A program made the position numbers and the translations under genes. 64,000 nt of DNA from Globodera rostochiensis (Eukaryota; Nematoda; Chromadorea; Rhabditida; Heteroderidae), in NCBI GenBank assembly GCA_018350325.1, contig JAEVLN010000022.1, positions 637,105-701,104 of the forward strand, given 5' to 3'. Positions 1-12,942 of the stretch are shown piece by piece; position 1 is the first letter of the stretch; each line of letters starts with the position of its first letter. Below the pieces are notes generated by a model. It was given only the letters and a program-made list of their open reading frames with translations. It did no database searches and was not told the origin of the DNA.

Positions 1-604
1 TCGTCTACCCAATACTTCTTCTTATGCCAACCTCCTCCCCTTCCCGCCTTACTCCTCTTCATACGTCGTCATTCTCTTACTTCCCATTTCCATCTAACAA
101 CCATCAATCACTTCAGCCCTTCTCCGCCTCTCCCTCCATCCATTAACATATATACCACCTACCTTTCTTTCCCTTCTTCCACCGTCACATACGCCCCCCC
201 CCCTTCGCATTCTTTGCTCTGTTGAGAATCATCCCTTTTTATATTCAATTTCTCTTCGATTAATTTTTATGACTTTTCGTTCGTTCCTTCGCGATTCGAC
301 CAAAAATTTTTGTTATATGTATCCAAATTTAACGCAATATTTTTTTAACGAACGTTTTTTTCGAGCATTTTTCAAATGATTTTTTTGTAATATATTTAAA
401 TCGTCTTATACAATGTCTGGTTCAACAAATGAGAATTTTTAGCGCGATAATTTTTAATGCAAGAATTACATTTACATCATCATTAAAAAAAAATTGATTT
501 CTTTTATGCTCGTCTACACCCCTAAATTTTTCTTTCTATGTATTTCTTACGTAATTCATTTTTTCAACAAAGTATGGAATTATCATCAAAATTTTCATTT
601 ACAG
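1..604. other. Non-coding 5' flank or intron
   Basis: No convincing coding region is visible. The first 240 bases are pyrimidine-rich with a C-run near 196, and the rest is AT-rich. A splice acceptor (TTTACAG) closes the stretch at 604 just before the first recognisable exon of the KH/Tudor gene. The interval is therefore probably intron or 5' flank of that gene, and its true first exon may lie here unrecognised or upstream of the window. Confidence 0.5.
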
Positions 605-2874
605 GAGGCATTCATTGAGGAGTTAGTCCGCGATCACATTTCCGTGCACGAATTCAATTGGACCGATTTGGTGGAGGCTGAGAGAAATCAGCGAGAAAAG
701 GAGAACGAAAAGGAGCAAAAGGAGAAAGGAAAAGAAGAAACTAGCACCACAAAAGAGTTGTCGACGACAAAGAGTACGGAGGAAGACGAGTCAGAAATGC
801 TGCAGCAACATCACGTGAGTTTTGGAGAGCGAATTTTTTTCTGTTCGTCCTTTAATTTTTTATTCCTCGTTGCAAAATTCATCATCAACAGCTTTGTCTG
901 GTTTTTTAATTCCTTTTTTTAGCAAAACGGCTCTCATGACGGGCCACAGACATACGTAGGCCGTGGCAGTATCGGCAGCACAGGGACGGCTACGGGAGGG
1001 CGACAACATCCGGTGAACAGCATTTGCACGTGTTTACGCTGCACGGAAACTCTCAACGACTTGCACTCCTCACGCGGCTACAAGAACGCCGAGTCACCAC
1101 ATTCGACGCACAGTGAGGTGAGTGGAGAAGTTGTGCACCAGGCTTCGATTGCGGTTTGGACCTGTGGGTGTTGATTTTGACACTAAGAACCCCAAACTTT
1201 TGCAGGGTTCTGCAGACAGCGGACGCGCGACGGGACCTCTGACTTCGTACAGCCCGTTTGCGGACGCAACAGCTGAACTGGGACAAATCGCTGACATTTT
1301 GCCAATTTACGAATTTGAAGTGCCAAACACACTGGTCGGATTGATCATCGGAGTTAAGGGCAAAACGATAAAGGTGTGGTCGATCGTTGGGTCGTCGTGT
1401 TTTTTTCTTCTAAATGTATGACATCACCGTTGGTCTACAGGAACTGTGCACTCGTGCCGATGTGCGAATGCTGATACGACCGCACCACACCCAGGGAAAG
1501 TACGAGACCCATCAGATTTGTTCAGTGGAGGGTCGTCGAGAGAACATCAACAAGTCTGCAGGGGGGGGGGGCTGGCTGCGTTTGCTCAGCCGAAGCTAAT
1601 CGACTGCAGAAAAACAATTGCTTGTTTTGCAGATGTCTGCACATGATCCGGCTCCGTTTTCCGCCGTGTCGTTTTGCCGATCTGAACCTTAAACCGGTGC
1701 TTCCGCCTCCACCCACCACCACCACCACTACTACGACCACCGCAACGGGCGGCAGCACCGTTCGAGGCGCTCCTTTAGCTGTAAGAAAAATTTTTTGTAA
1801 ATGCCAATTTTGTTAATCAGGACCGAGTTCTGACCCCAGTGTTTGTTGTCCACTTTTTTTTTTACAAATTTGAATAATCGCAGAAATATTGGAGATGAAT
1901 AATTAATGAAAAATCATTTTGCAATATACTTCAATGAAATTTGATAATCCCCAATGCCTCTTATTTTTTACCATTTTATGTTCAGCTTACTTTGCCCGTT
2001 GGTGTGCCTTGTGAGGTTTTTGTTTCGGCCAACACTGATGCCGGCCACTTCTTCGTGCAACAGCCGACTCATCCGTCCTTTGCCTCTCTTTCGTTGCTCG
2101 ACCAGTACATGCTCAGCGTTTACACACAGCCGGGTGGTGCACCTGACCTGCCAAAGCCGTGCAACGGTAAGTTGGTTAAGAAGAAAGGGCCTTTTTAACT
2201 TTCCCGTTTCAGTTGGCGTGCTTTGCGCTGCTCCGGCATACGACGGATGGTTTCGGGCGATCACATTGGCATATGATCAGGTGAACTCGTGCATGCATTA
2301 TTTTCTATGTGTAACTGATTCTGTTGTTTCCCTTTTAGGATCAAGACGAGATGCTGGTCCGTTACGTGGACTACGGTGGCTTTGCACGTGTGCCTCGGGC
2401 CGACTTGCGTCAGATTCGGTAGGATTTTTTGTTTGTCTTTGTGGGTTGATTGGTTGTTTTATCGAATTAGAACTGACTTCATGAATCTTCCTCTGCAGGG
2501 CATCGAATGCTATTTGGCCAATGTGCAGCCTGCTGGTAAAGCGCACTAAAATTAGGGAGGTACAAATTCGTTGACGTTGTTCAGATGGTTTAATTTGGAG
2601 TGAGAAGGCCAACGAGCTGTTCCAGCAACTGTGCATGTCCAAAATAATCCAGGCAGAAGTGGTGGGCTATTGGAAGAATGATGGCGTTCCGTGCCTGGAG
2701 CTTTCCGTGTTGGACAGCAACAAAAAGGTTGGTGTTTAAACTTTAAGGGATGTGCCAAACACTTTTTGTCTGTGTCTCATTCAGACAGCCCGCGTTGATC
2801 AGATTATGCTGGAGCGTGGACTGGCCAAGCCGATGGACCCGACTTTGATGGTGCGAACGCCGTTGGTGGGCTGA
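605..2874 (+). CDS. akap-1: KH and Tudor domain protein, AKAP1/PAPI family (5' partial)
   Basis: RNA-binding scaffold of the AKAP1/Papi family; relatives sit on the mitochondrial surface and act in piRNA or mRNA handling. Eleven exons can be joined in frame: 605-814, 923-1117, 1206-1373, 1441-1553, 1633-1780, 1986-2166, 2213-2280, 2339-2418, 2471-2535, 2585-2727 and 2785-2874. The KH core (VGLIIGVKGKTIK, with the GxxG loop as GVKG) is encoded at about 1336-1373 and continues in the next exon as ADVRMLIRP. A Tudor domain follows, with DGWFRAITLAYDQ and VRYVDYGGFARV at about 2240-2400. The N-terminal part is a charged Lys/Glu-rich linker. No mitochondrial anchor is seen, so the 5' end is probably missing. 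A poly-Thr run near 1710 and a G-run inside the intron at 1561 are low-complexity. The family call is firm; orthology to C. elegans akap-1 is inferred from domain order. Confidence 0.82.
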
Positions 2875-4934
2875 ACCGACAAGACAGACGACGGACGACC
2901 GGTGGAACCGTTATATATTCGCTTATATTTGGTTATCCATCGTAAAAAACAATCGGACAGATATTGTTGCTAGGCCAGGTTGACACACTTTGAGAGTTTG
3001 TTCGATCGCCCGCACCTCTACTCCTCTCTCACTTTGTGCTGGTGTGAGGGGAGAGGGTGGGGGAGTGGACACCTGCCCCTGGCCTTCGTTGTTTTCTGCT
3101 CCGTCTTCCCTCCCTCCCTCCCTCCACCCCTCTTCCTCAATAATATTATTTGTCAAAGTTCTATTTTCAACATTATTTTTTTTTTTGCATCCATTTGCTG
3201 AAGTTGTTTCTGTTTCTTCAGTCTCTTCCGTACGGTTTCTGTTTGTTTTCCGTCGCATTTGGTCGCATATATTCCTTCCATCTCCCCTTTTGCCAATCGT
3301 CGTTTTCTTATTATCTTTCTCGTCCTGCCCTCTCCTCTCTCTCTCTTCTGCTGGTGGTGGTTTTGGCAAATAATACAACAGAACTTTTTCTTTCTTCAAA
3401 ATGATAAATATGTGGACATTGACGGCAAATGGATTCGTTGGATTGACAAAAGAACATTGGGCAGGGGGGGGGGTTGAGTGGGGGGAGGGGGGGGGGGGGA
3501 GGTGTGTGTGTGTGTGGCGTCTGATGTTTGCATTTCGACAATAATTTATCCCCGAATGCGTTCCTTTCCCCTCCTCATTCCTTCCGTATTACTTTCCTTC
3601 GTTTCGATTCCGTTTACGTCTTTCAGTTCTTAACACTTCGTTCTGCCCACCCCCTCCCCCAACGTCAATTCCAACTTCTTTTTTTTTTGGTAAAATGTTG
3701 TGGAAGATAAGAATCTTGGGTGAAAATGGAGTCGGACTGGCGCGGCAGCAGAGTTGCCCCAACACAAACCAGCCAACAACAACACACACGCTGTGATTTG
3801 CTGTCTGAGAGAATTTGGCGATTGAACTCTCTACTCTCTGTCTGGCGGGGGTGGGCGGGCGGCATTCATGTTTGGAGTCATGGTAGTTGCCAATATGTAT
3901 GTGAGTGTGCGGTTAGGCCAATGCTTCTTAAAATGCCATCCTTTCCAATGGCACCCTTTCTTTCCATTCGATGGACACCAATTGACCTTTACCCAAATCC
4001 CAAGACGGGAGAATGCCGATGCCATCTGCTTGGCCGATTGTTTTCTTCGCGCTCGAACAAATCAACAACAAACAGCTCGACGTGCTTCAACCTGGGGGAG
4101 TGCCAGGCCGAACTAATCTTTTTGGCTGCACGTATCCATTCAAATAAATCTCCCTTGCCAAAGAGCGGTATTTCTACGCTATATGGGAGTGGTTCGGATC
4201 CGAACAACTCATATACCAATCGACTCCTCTCATCGAGCTGAGCACGAATCTGCAAAAAATTTCCGCGGAAACTATTTGATGCGCTGATTACGGATTCGTC
4301 AATAGAAAATCAAAATGATTTCGAATTTGCCCGAGCCAGATCATTCATCCGATTTCCTTTCCATTCGGCTGACGCGTACCACTTTGACACCTTCGCCGTT
4401 TTTTTACAACTTATGGAAACGCCGTAAATAGCTTTATTTGTACCAACAGACGCCGTCAACAGCAACATTTGCTCTTTTTTTTACATTATCAAATCCCCAG
4501 TTTCCTTCCGACAAGCAGCGCACATATTCACTTTTCTTAACACCTCTCCAAAACAGAGAAAAGACGACGTCCAACAACAACAACAAAACGATGCTTTGTT
4601 GTAAAACAAAAAGAAAATTATTTGAATTGCATTTAAATCGGCCGAAAAGAGAGATTTTTCAATGAAAACACAAAGAACGAATGAAGGGTTTTACCGCATA
4701 TTCAACAACAGTGTTTAGGGCGCAGATAAGTTAAGTAAAACAACCATAAGACAACGAAATAGAGCATTAGATGAGACATGAGCACATTGTTTAACAGGGA
4801 ATGGACGGAAGAAAGATTTTAAGCATAAAAAACTGGTGTGGCGTGTGTGTGGTTGAGGAATGCCCCCATAGATGATTGATTGATAAAAGCTAACTACGGC
4901 CTCCCCCAACGCATTTCCGTGTCTTTCCTCCTCC
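2875..4934. other. Convergent 3' intergenic region, no gene seen
   Basis: This lies between the stop codons of two convergent genes. It is rich in C/T tracts (2980-3360), homopolymers and AT-rich sequence. Short open frames overlap on both strands, are low-complexity, and show no splice or domain support. The block at about 4185-4290 resembles the arms of the foldback repeat at 17.9-18.8 kb (shared CAATCG-CTCCTCTC and GCACGAATCTG-AAA stretches), so it is probably a decayed copy. Confidence 0.6.
3464..3517. repeat. G-run / GT microsatellite
   Basis: Several runs of 6-13 G are followed by about six GT dinucleotides. They lie in the convergent 3' region and could form G-quadruplexes on the + strand. 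Confidence 0.8.
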
Positions 4935-7795
4935 TCACGTCGGCCAACGGAAGCCGAAGATGTTGGAGATGAAGCTAACGACATTTTGGATTCGCGAACG
5001 CTTTGCCGGAGGCCGTTTCACCGTCACAGTTTCGTCATCACCCTCAAGCGACACTCGCATTGACATGGTCGCTTCCCCATAGCCGTCAACAACATGGTGA
5101 TCACAGCCGTCGCTGTCGTCTTCCAACCGACGCTTCATGCTGAGACGCGCCGGGGGCGACGGCTTCGCATCTTTGCACTTTGTTTTTGTCTTCCATTTCG
5201 GAGTGCCATTCACCGCCAGCGGTTTAGGGCTGACAATGTGCTGCTGAAGGATTCGAGACTGCGGACGACAGCTGCAAAAACGAACGAGTAATAAATCAAT
5301 GGGATGAATTGTTTTCTTCATATTCACCCACCTTTCTTCCCCATTGGTCGAATGTTGATCGAATTCTGACGATGTTGTCGAGAGTGCCAACTCAAGCTCT
5401 GAAGGTTCTCGCAACTCCTCGACATCGCTTTCACATGCGTTGCTGCTGACGCTGGTGACGACCTCAACATCGACAAGTCCACCACCAACACCATTGCAAT
5501 CGCTCAGACTGTTGTTGTTCCGATCATCGTCGTTGAGTTCGGGAAGGATAAAGCCAGGCCCTTTGAAAATTCCTGAACAGGTCACATTTGTGCTTTTTGA
5601 CTTTGTTGCTGCTGCACCTGTTGTCTTTGTTGCATTTGGCTGCCTTTTATTCCGTCGCGTGCTGTTCGAGTCATCGGATCGTGCGTCCAAATTGTCGACA
5701 ATTTCTCCAATACGGTTTTGCGACGAATGCTTCACGCCATTGTCCGATGTTCCTGCATTATAGTAGTAAGAAAAATGCCAAAAAACTAGAAACGTAACCA
5801 AAAAGTCAGGGACCGGGTTTAGAATAACACCCCTAGTGACTATGGATACCCCATTTAAAAAGCTATAAGAATGTGTAGAACAACTCGCTGACCATGTGCT
5901 CCGGCGGGTCGTGCGCGGTCAAGACAAATAACCGACCAAATATAACAGTGAGGAAAATGTTTGTTTTACCGAAATATCGATGACGTAAAGCATTGGTGCG
6001 CAACAGCTGTGTGCCATTGTTGCTGATCCGAATCATTCCCATCGGATGTTCCGTCAACATCTCGGACACGTTGAGACTTGGATCATCGACAAGCACATTT
6101 TGCTCCGGCAGCGCTTCCTTGGCATTGAGTTTGATCTAAAAATGGAATGAACACTCCATGTACATTCTTCGTTCAAATTGAATATTGCACATACACAAAT
6201 TATGCTGATGTTGTCTGCACGAAGAATGCCCCACTTTTTGAAGGCGTATTGAAGAAGACAGTGAGCATGGTTCAGAGGAATGTCCTTGTCAATCTTAAAG
6301 CAATGAAATGCCAAAAAGTCACACTTTTCCTAGAGATATGGCGTGACCACCCAGTTCTAGGTTAAAAAGAGCGGACTGTGCCAAAACAAAAAAAATTCTG
6401 CGCACCATGTCAGTGCCGAGAAATGAATTTTGTTGTCCATTTCCATCTGCTGGCAATGAGCCGTTCAGCTGCTTGAATTGTTCTGCTTCGCGCAACGCCT
6501 CAATTACCGCTCGAATTCCCACAACGGTGCTGAGGCCATCAGTTGCAATAACAATAAAATCGTCGGTATCCTTCAGTTCAAAAACATCCACGTCCGGTTC
6601 TGGGCTGACCTTGACGAAAAGCAATTGGTAGTGAGTCTTTCTTAATTTTTTTGTTTGGTTTAAAAACTCACCACATATTCATTGCTGTCAGGATTCAGTG
6701 ACCAAAAGTCGCCCAACGAACGAGCAACAGCCAAAAATGGAATGTTTTCGGTTGCAGTTGAACGCCGAACTGGTCCACGATGTCCGCGCATTGGGCGCTT
6801 CCAAATCACTCGAAAAATGCCCGACTTCGCTGCAACAGCTCCTCCCGCCCGCTCAATGCGCTGGCGTTCCGATGTGAGGTCGGGTTTGTGGTCGTCCGTC
6901 AGCTTTGCATCCTTGTCTAAACATCCGAAGTTTTACGCACCAACTCCCGGACAAACTCACATCCGGCATCTGTCTCCAAGAAATTGGCCAGAATTATGGA
7001 AGAATCGCCGACATGGCCCGTGTAGAGCTTTCCATTGCGAATAAATGCGCATGTCGCAGTCGTTCCGGCAGTACAAGGAAAGCCTAAAAGTTACGTATTC
7101 ACCAGTATTACTAGAAATTTCTGGTTAAGAGACCAAGCGAGAAAAAATTTCGAATTTAGTCTAAAAATTGATGGTGAGTACCAGGGATGTCACCGTGTTC
7201 AGCAATGCCCAAAATCAGAGTTTATTCCGGACTTTTTAGGTGCGGAAGTTGCATGGCGACACCCCTGATGAATTCGGTGCGTTCAAATATAGCAGAAATT
7301 AACCGGAAGTAGTCGGGGGCCAATGCATCGCTTCACGTCGCATGTCGGAATGCGTTCGCAAAAACTCTTCCCGAATCGCTCCCAACACCACGTGGTCGTC
7401 CTCGGAGAAAAAGGAACGATTGCTCTTAAAATGTTTGACTCGTTTCCAAGGGAATCATTTCCTGTTTGAGAAACCATAATGTTGTTGAACAAATGCTGTC
7501 GCACATATTCGCTGGCCTGAGTGCCGCCGTGTCCATCGTAAACAGCCGCATAAACAAACTCCAATTTGCCGTCAGCATTACGTTCAACTTCAATTTGCAT
7601 TCGATCTTCCATGTATTTTCGGCCACCCTTTAAAAAGGTAATGTGATTCAATCCAATACGCTTAGCTCACAACACCTGTGTGGACGCTGCAGTAATGAGA
7701 AAATCGGATGAAGCATTGTTGTTTTCCAGCGTAGTAGCATCTTTTTCTTTGCTTCTCGATCTTTTGAGTGCCGCATCCTCAGCAACTGCACTCAT
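4935..7795 (-). CDS. ppm-1.D: PP2C-family Ser/Thr phosphatase, PPM1D/WIP1 type
   Basis: Metal-dependent Ser/Thr phosphatase; vertebrate PPM1D dephosphorylates stress-kinase and DNA-damage targets in the nucleus. The start at 7795 gives a 41-residue leader, then a short intron (about 7672-7628) leads into [15 protein letters not shown]. Successive exons give VYDGHGG (metal-binding Asp), [23 protein letters not shown], the PPM1D-typical [15 protein letters not shown] and [15 protein letters not shown], then [20 protein letters not shown] and [11 protein letters not shown] (the final metal Asp-Asn pair). All catalytic landmarks are present. A long divergent C-terminal tail (5801-4935) follows, acidic then Lys/Arg-rich with KRPPAKRSR, a plausible nuclear signal. 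Usual TDGLW is TDGLS here. The intron near 7090-7310 contains a small repeat. Exon ends between 6400 and 5800 are approximate. Confidence 0.85.
7182..7267. mobile_element. Small CAGGG-ended MITE in a phosphatase-gene intron
   Basis: The left end CAGGGATGTCACC faces a right end GGCGACACCCCTG. Flanking octamers GTGAGTAC and ATGAATTC match at only 5 of 8 positions, so the insertion is old or the call is weak. The 86-base size and CAGGG termini agree with the hAT-like elements nearby. Confidence 0.4.
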
Positions 7796-8032
7796 ATTTA
7801 TTTTGACAAACAAACAGACCTTATTAAGTAAAAGAAAAGAAAATTCTTTAATTGTGGGGAACAATGTGTTAGTAATGTTTTTATTGGGGAACAATGAAAG
7901 CGCTTGGAGTAGAACTTATAGTAAGCATAAGCTAAGGCATGTGATAAAAATTAGGGCCGATTGATTAGCCATAATTTGAGATAATTTTAGACTACCTATG
8001 TCTTTTCAACGCAACCGAATTGGCATCCTTGT

Positions 8033-8883
8033 CAGGGATGTGCTCTGGTCGCCTTTTTAAAAACCAGAAACCAGAAATCAGAATTCTGGTTGCATAAAAA
8101 AAAATCAGAAACCAGAAATCAGAATTCTGGTGCCCCTTTTAAAAATCAGAAATCAGAAAACAGAATTCTGGTGCCCAAAACGACCAGAAATTCTGGTAAA
8201 TCAGAAAACCAGAACAGAAATTTTTTAATCATTCCCGCATTTTTCTTAAGCAATTTTTCCTCCAAAAATTTCGATTTTAGGGGTGTTTTTTGGGGTTTTT
8301 ATTGCATTTTTCTTATCAAATTTTCCAAAAAAGTTCAATTTCCAGCAAATTTTTTAGAATTTTTAACATTTTGGTAGAAAAATTTCGAAAATTTTGTCGA
8401 TTTTTAAATTTTCAAAAATGCAAATTTTTTGCGAATTCTGCTTCTTTTGGGGGCGCGGGGGGTCGGCGGTGCCGATAGGCGCCGCCGAGAAAATTTTGAC
8501 TTGATTTGTTAACAGATTTTCAACCAAAACTTAAAAAAATCGGCACGTTTTTTAATGCTTTTTAGAAATAGGAGGGGGTCGGCGGTGCCGATAGGCGCCG
8601 CCGGAAAATTTTTTTTTATTTTTAATGACAATTTGTTAAGAAAATTGGCCCAAGAATGAATAATTTTGCAAAAATGGCTATTTGTAAATGGTGTTGTAAA
8701 TAAAAATTTTAACTTAGAATTTCTGGTTTTTTTCTGGTTTTTTCTCTAAAAAACCAGAAACCAGAAATCAGAATTCTGGTTGCAAAAAAAAAAACCAGAA
8801 ACCAGAAATCAGAATTCTGGTGCCCAAAATCACCAGAAATTCTGGTAAATCAGAAAATCAGAACAGAACAGAGCACATCCCTG
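8033..8883. mobile_element. Non-autonomous hAT-like element with internal AGAATTCT repeats
   Basis: The 851-base element has terminal inverted repeats CAGGGATGTGCTCTG / CAGAGCACATCCCTG. It is flanked by a perfect 8-base duplication ATCCTTGT (8025-8032 and 8884-8891), the hAT signature. The subterminal regions at both ends carry repeated ACCAGAAATCAGAATTCTGG units, plausible transposase-binding repeats. The middle is AT-rich with two copies of a GC-rich palindromic module. No transposase frame is present. It lies between the divergent phosphatase and F-box/Kelch genes, within their shared upstream DNA. Confidence 0.9.
8464..8603. repeat. Two copies of the GC palindromic module
   Basis: A 24-base near-palindrome with core GGCGGTGCCGATAGGCGCC occurs at 8464-8487 and again at 8580-8603. 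Each copy is preceded by a G-run plus GTC and followed by (G)AAAATTTT. The same module recurs in other repeats of this window (17654, 19431, 23441, 29590). Confidence 0.9.
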
Positions 8884-9099
8884 ATCCTTGTGTGATTTGA
8901 AAATTAAATGACCGAGTCTAAGGCAGGGTAGGGTCAAGTCTCGGCAAATTTTAGGTTTCGAACATCACTAAATAACAACAAGTCTAACCCAAACACAAAT
9001 TTGTTCTGCAAACAGGCCTAAAAAAAGTAGCAGATGGCCACAATTTTTTAAATGCAATTTAAAAAAAAGAATGAATTGTCCGATTTCGTTTGTATATTG

Positions 9100-9234
9100 T
9101 AGAGTTGGCCGGGATCGGGATCCCGGTCGGGATCGGGCGGGATTATCCCGGTTTTTGGAATCCCGAACCGGTTTTTGAAAAAGCGAAATCCCGATCCCGG
9201 TTTTTACCAAAAATCCCGATCCCAGCCAACTCTA
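9100..9234. mobile_element. 135-base hAT-like MITE made of GGGAT/ATCCC repeats
   Basis: Termini TAGAGTTGGC / GCCAACTCTA are flanked by a perfect 8-base duplication GTATATTG (9092-9099, 9235-9242). The interior consists almost entirely of short CGGGAT and ATCCCG words in inverted arrangement, giving a long hairpin. It lies about 65 bases upstream of the F-box/Kelch start codon. Confidence 0.9.
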
Positions 9235-9300
9235 GTATATTGTATAGGCTCCTTTAAACATTTTTTTTTGAAAGGTTAATCTACGAACCACCCACCGAAT

Positions 9301-12300
9301 ATGATCAGCGACGGACTTGGAGCATCATCCAGCATTCATCGAATGCCAGACAATGTTTTGGAATTGATTTTCACCTATTTGACTCTTTATGAGGACTACA
9401 ATTCCATCAAATTGGTGTCCAGGCGCTGGCATCGTCTTGCTACCGCGACGAATAGACGAATGCACAAATTTTTCAAGAAATGTGTAAATTTCTCTTGGTT
9501 CGTTTTTTTCAAAATATTTGATTCGCATAGTACCGGAGTAAACCCAATATTCCTGGCAAAGAAATACCCAGGCGGGTCCGAAAAACGGCCAAAATTTACG
9601 AATTTTTTAACACCCCCAAAGAACGACTTTTTTTAGTATTCCTCTCTCTGAAAAATTTTTCTGGGTACGGCCTTGGTTCCTGGGATGGTTCATCTACGGA
9701 TTCCGTTTTTTACAGGCATTTTGTTGAGGGCGATCACCTGCTCTCGGAGCGATGTTCACATGCGGCTTGTTATCACCCTAGTGACTGTGTTATGTACATT
9801 TTTGGCGGGTGTACAAACACTTACACGGCATTCAATGATCTATGGCTTTTTGACCTGGTTATAATTCAACAATAAGCCCCTAAATTTTATTCGAATTTTC
9901 TCATCAGAGTCGTCGGGAATGGGCGCGTGTGATGGTCACGCGTCCACCGCTGCCTTCTCCGAAGGCACTCGCTTCGATGGTCCGTTACGGGGACAACCTC
10001 CTCCTGTTCGGCGGCTTTTCTAAATCTTCGATGAATCCCATCCATCAGACGAACACTTTCTATAATGAACTGCATTTGTTTAACAGAACTTCGACTTGCT
10101 GGGAAGAGGTGAGCTCTAGCAACTCAAAACCAAAGGAATTTTCAATTTTTTTTTTTAGATTATTTCCGAAAACACCGCTCCTCATTTGGCTGGCCATTCC
10201 GCATCCATTGTTGGCAATTTCATGCTGGTGTTCGGCGGCTCGATGGGCTCTTCATACAACAACAATGTGTACGTTCTTGACTTGGTCCGTCGGATTTGGA
10301 ATATGCCATCAATTCCGGGTCCTTGCCCGCCTCCACGCTATGGACATTCACAAATTCTTCTTGACACTCGCCATTTGGTGGTTATTGGAGGATGCGGTGG
10401 ACCAAATGTGATGTATTCGGATGTTTGGATGTTGGATTTTGATCTCCACTGTGACGCTGAATGGAGATGGACCCAACTGAAAGTAATTCCCGAGGAAGCC
10501 ATTCTGTTCCCGGATTCAATCATGAATTTAGGTCGAAAATCTTGAGATGACACCACCCTACACTTGGTGGGACTGTTTATTCATTCACCGTTTGGTTGAA
10601 TAGCAAACATACCATACCACATTTTTAGGTGTCATAAAGCAGAAAAAGTGGGCACAAACGCTGTAATTGTTAGCCGACCTATAAAATCGAATGCCTTCAC
10701 TCGCCGTACGACAAATTGGAATGGACATCGGCGCACTTCGTCCCAATCAACCAGTGCCTCCGGCGGAAGTGGTCGTTTGGCTTCACCCGACTCACCACTG
10801 GACAGAAAAGCGGTTGATGCTTTCATTTATGCTTATTCAATATTGGAATGTGTTTAAGGTTGCGGCAGCCTTTTGTAGTAGCAGTTTTGAGCAGCTGAAC
10901 CAGAAGCACAAGGGCAAAAGGGATGAGAGGGGAAAACCCATCTTACTGACGTCCCGTTCTTTGGATGACCAGGTATGGTGGCCCATGCTATGCTTTTGAT
11001 GTTTGATTCCGTTTTAACAGCAAAAAAACAATGCGTCGAGTGAACAGATGGCCTCCGTCTCTTCAACCGGCAACTGCAAATCCCTACAGAACAGTCCATC
11101 GACAAGCACAAATTTGTCGGTCAGCACCGGCACATTCTCCAACTCGTTGAATGCCGTGACACAACAAAAAACGGCCGTAGAATTGCACAGGGCATGCTCA
11201 ATCCCGGCAATTATTGTTGGGGAAATTCCGAAACTCATTGTCACCGCATCAGTGGAGCCATCCGGCGTAGCAAAACAAATTCCTGCAGTAAAGTATAAGA
11301 ATTGCATTCTCTTCTTTTTTCAAAAAAAACTCTTTGACCGTCTAGCAAAAGGCAACAACACGCAAAACCTGCGAAGCCCACATTTGATTCCCTGTTGGAC
11401 AAAGACGAATGTCATGGGAACACTATGGGTAGGTCGCCTTTTTGGTCTGACATTTTTAACTTTTTTTATTAATTAAAATCACCTACAGTTTCTTCGTCTT
11501 TGCCCCCATCAGCAACCGCAAATTATGAAGCTGTTCGCGAATATTATTTAACATTGGTTCGTGGAGAGTTCCATCGTCTATGCATTGTGGAGTTTTCTGA
11601 AAATCTTGGCGACATTAACCAAAGATTAGAAACATTCCTGAGGTTTCATTGCTTTTGTTGTTATTTTATTATTCCTTTTTTGATTTGATGGGTTTAGTGA
11701 ACGAATTGGATATTTGTCAAAAGAGGAAAAAACGGCAATTGTTGCGGAGTTTATGCGCAGTGTTATCAGAGGAGAAAAGGGCATTGAATACAACCAGAAG
11801 TCGCGTCATTCTGTCGACTCGGGTGGGGTTCATATAACCAGACACTTTTTTGGCGACTAAAAATGCTCAAAAGAAAGTGTTGGTGTACTACTAATAAACG
11901 GGAATATTTCTGGCAGGGCCGTAGCCAGGGGGGGAAGGGGGGGGGGAATCCCCCCCCCCCCCAAATGAAATTTGAGGAAAAAAACAAGAGGGGGGACCCT
12001 TTTGTTTTGCACTTTTACAATTTTTTGACTAATTTTTTAAACTTTTTTAACAGATTGCCATTAAAAATCAAAAAAAAATTTGCTTTTTTGAAAATTTCTT
12101 AAAATAAAATACCTTGGCGCTCAAATGGGAAAGCCATTTGAGCACCGCGCTCAGATGGTTCAAATTCCCCCAAATTTTTTTTCTGGCTACGGCCCTGATT
12201 TCTGGGTAAACTTTTTTGGTCAAATGAAGAATTATCCAACCATAACTGTTGAAAAAAAAACAATTTAGGCCAATTGAGAAGTCGCAAAAGCGTAACGGAA

Positions 12301-12942
12301 GGATGTAGCAGTGGTTCGGTAAAGCACAAGCCGTCGCATCACCGGTCGGTCGACGACAGGCCGCCACCACCGTCTCCTGCGATGTCACACTCAAATGAGC
12401 ACGAATGTACCAATTCTTCCTCCTCCTCCGCTTACGACACCGGTTATAAGCGCAGTTTGTGCGTTTACATTCTTCGGCTGAGCTGTGCATTGACCGAACA
12501 TCGTGTTAGGTGTGCATCATAAAACTTAATGCCTATTTTATGTAACATTTAGATGGGAACAGTTGGATGTCGAGGAAGACGCGCCAGATGATAAGTAATT
12601 TGTCTCGAGCTCGGACCAGGGTTTTTTTCCGGACCAAGGTGTTTTGAAAAGTTCGGGTTGGGGCTGAAAATATCCGGGCCCGACTAATAATTTCTAGCAT
12701 TAACTTATCAATACGATTTTCTTTTTTTAGGTTGCTCTATTCCTTTGTAGTTTGTCGCGGTGAGATTGTGTTATTTGGTATGTGAAACTAGAGGTCGAGA
12801 ACCCAATGAGAATTTCTGCGTTTTTGTAGGTGGGATGCAAAGCGACGAAAGCGGAATGGAGAGTTTGAATGTTGGGTTGGAAAGGCGTGCAATGAGCTCC
12901 GACACCTTTATACTACGACCCCGTTACAACGAGATGTTTTAA
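9301..12942 (+). CDS. F-box and Kelch-repeat protein, FBXO42 type
   Basis: Probable substrate adaptor of an SCF ubiquitin ligase (FBXO42/JFK family). The first exon encodes an F-box (MPDNVLELIFTYLTLYEDYN, then VSRRWHRLA). After an intron holding degraded repeat sequence come Kelch blades: CVMYIFGGCTNTYTAFNDLW (about 9780), NLLLFGGF (9990), FMLVFGGSMGSSYNNNVYVL (10200-10275) and LVVIGGCGGPN (10375). A long Ser/Pro/Lys-rich middle region (10650-12500) matches the layout of vertebrate FBXO42, which also has a disordered insert before a final Kelch-like segment. That segment is rebuilt here from WEQLDVEEDAPDD (about 12553-12592), LLYSFVVCRGEIVLFG (12731-12778) and GMQSDESGMESLNVG, ending at 12942; the phases agree. 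Exons between 10500 and 12250 are uncertain. A hAT-like element (11914-12197) lies inside the gene. The last exon is duplicated at 23.7 kb. Confidence 0.82.
11914..12197. mobile_element. hAT-like MITE (GTAGCCAGG family) inside the F-box/Kelch gene
   Basis: Termini CAGGGCCGTAGCCAGG / CTGGCTACGGCCCTG are flanked by a perfect 8-base duplication ATTTCTGG (11906-11913, 12198-12205). The interior has long G and C runs, a GAGCNCCGCGCTC palindrome and a segment shared in reverse orientation with the element at 29496-29772, so both belong to one family. The right duplication copy is directly followed by GTAAAC, which looks like a splice donor. Confidence 0.9.

Noticed and set aside
494..922. 142-codon frame on the + strand around the first KH/Tudor exon
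   Set aside because: Only the middle (605-814) is exon; both sides are AT-rich intron sequence with clear acceptor and donor sites.
2923..3399. 158-codon minus-strand frame, Glu/Lys-rich
   Set aside because: It is the complement of C/T-rich 3' sequence; no splice sites, domains or neighbours support it, and other frames overlap it on the opposite strand.
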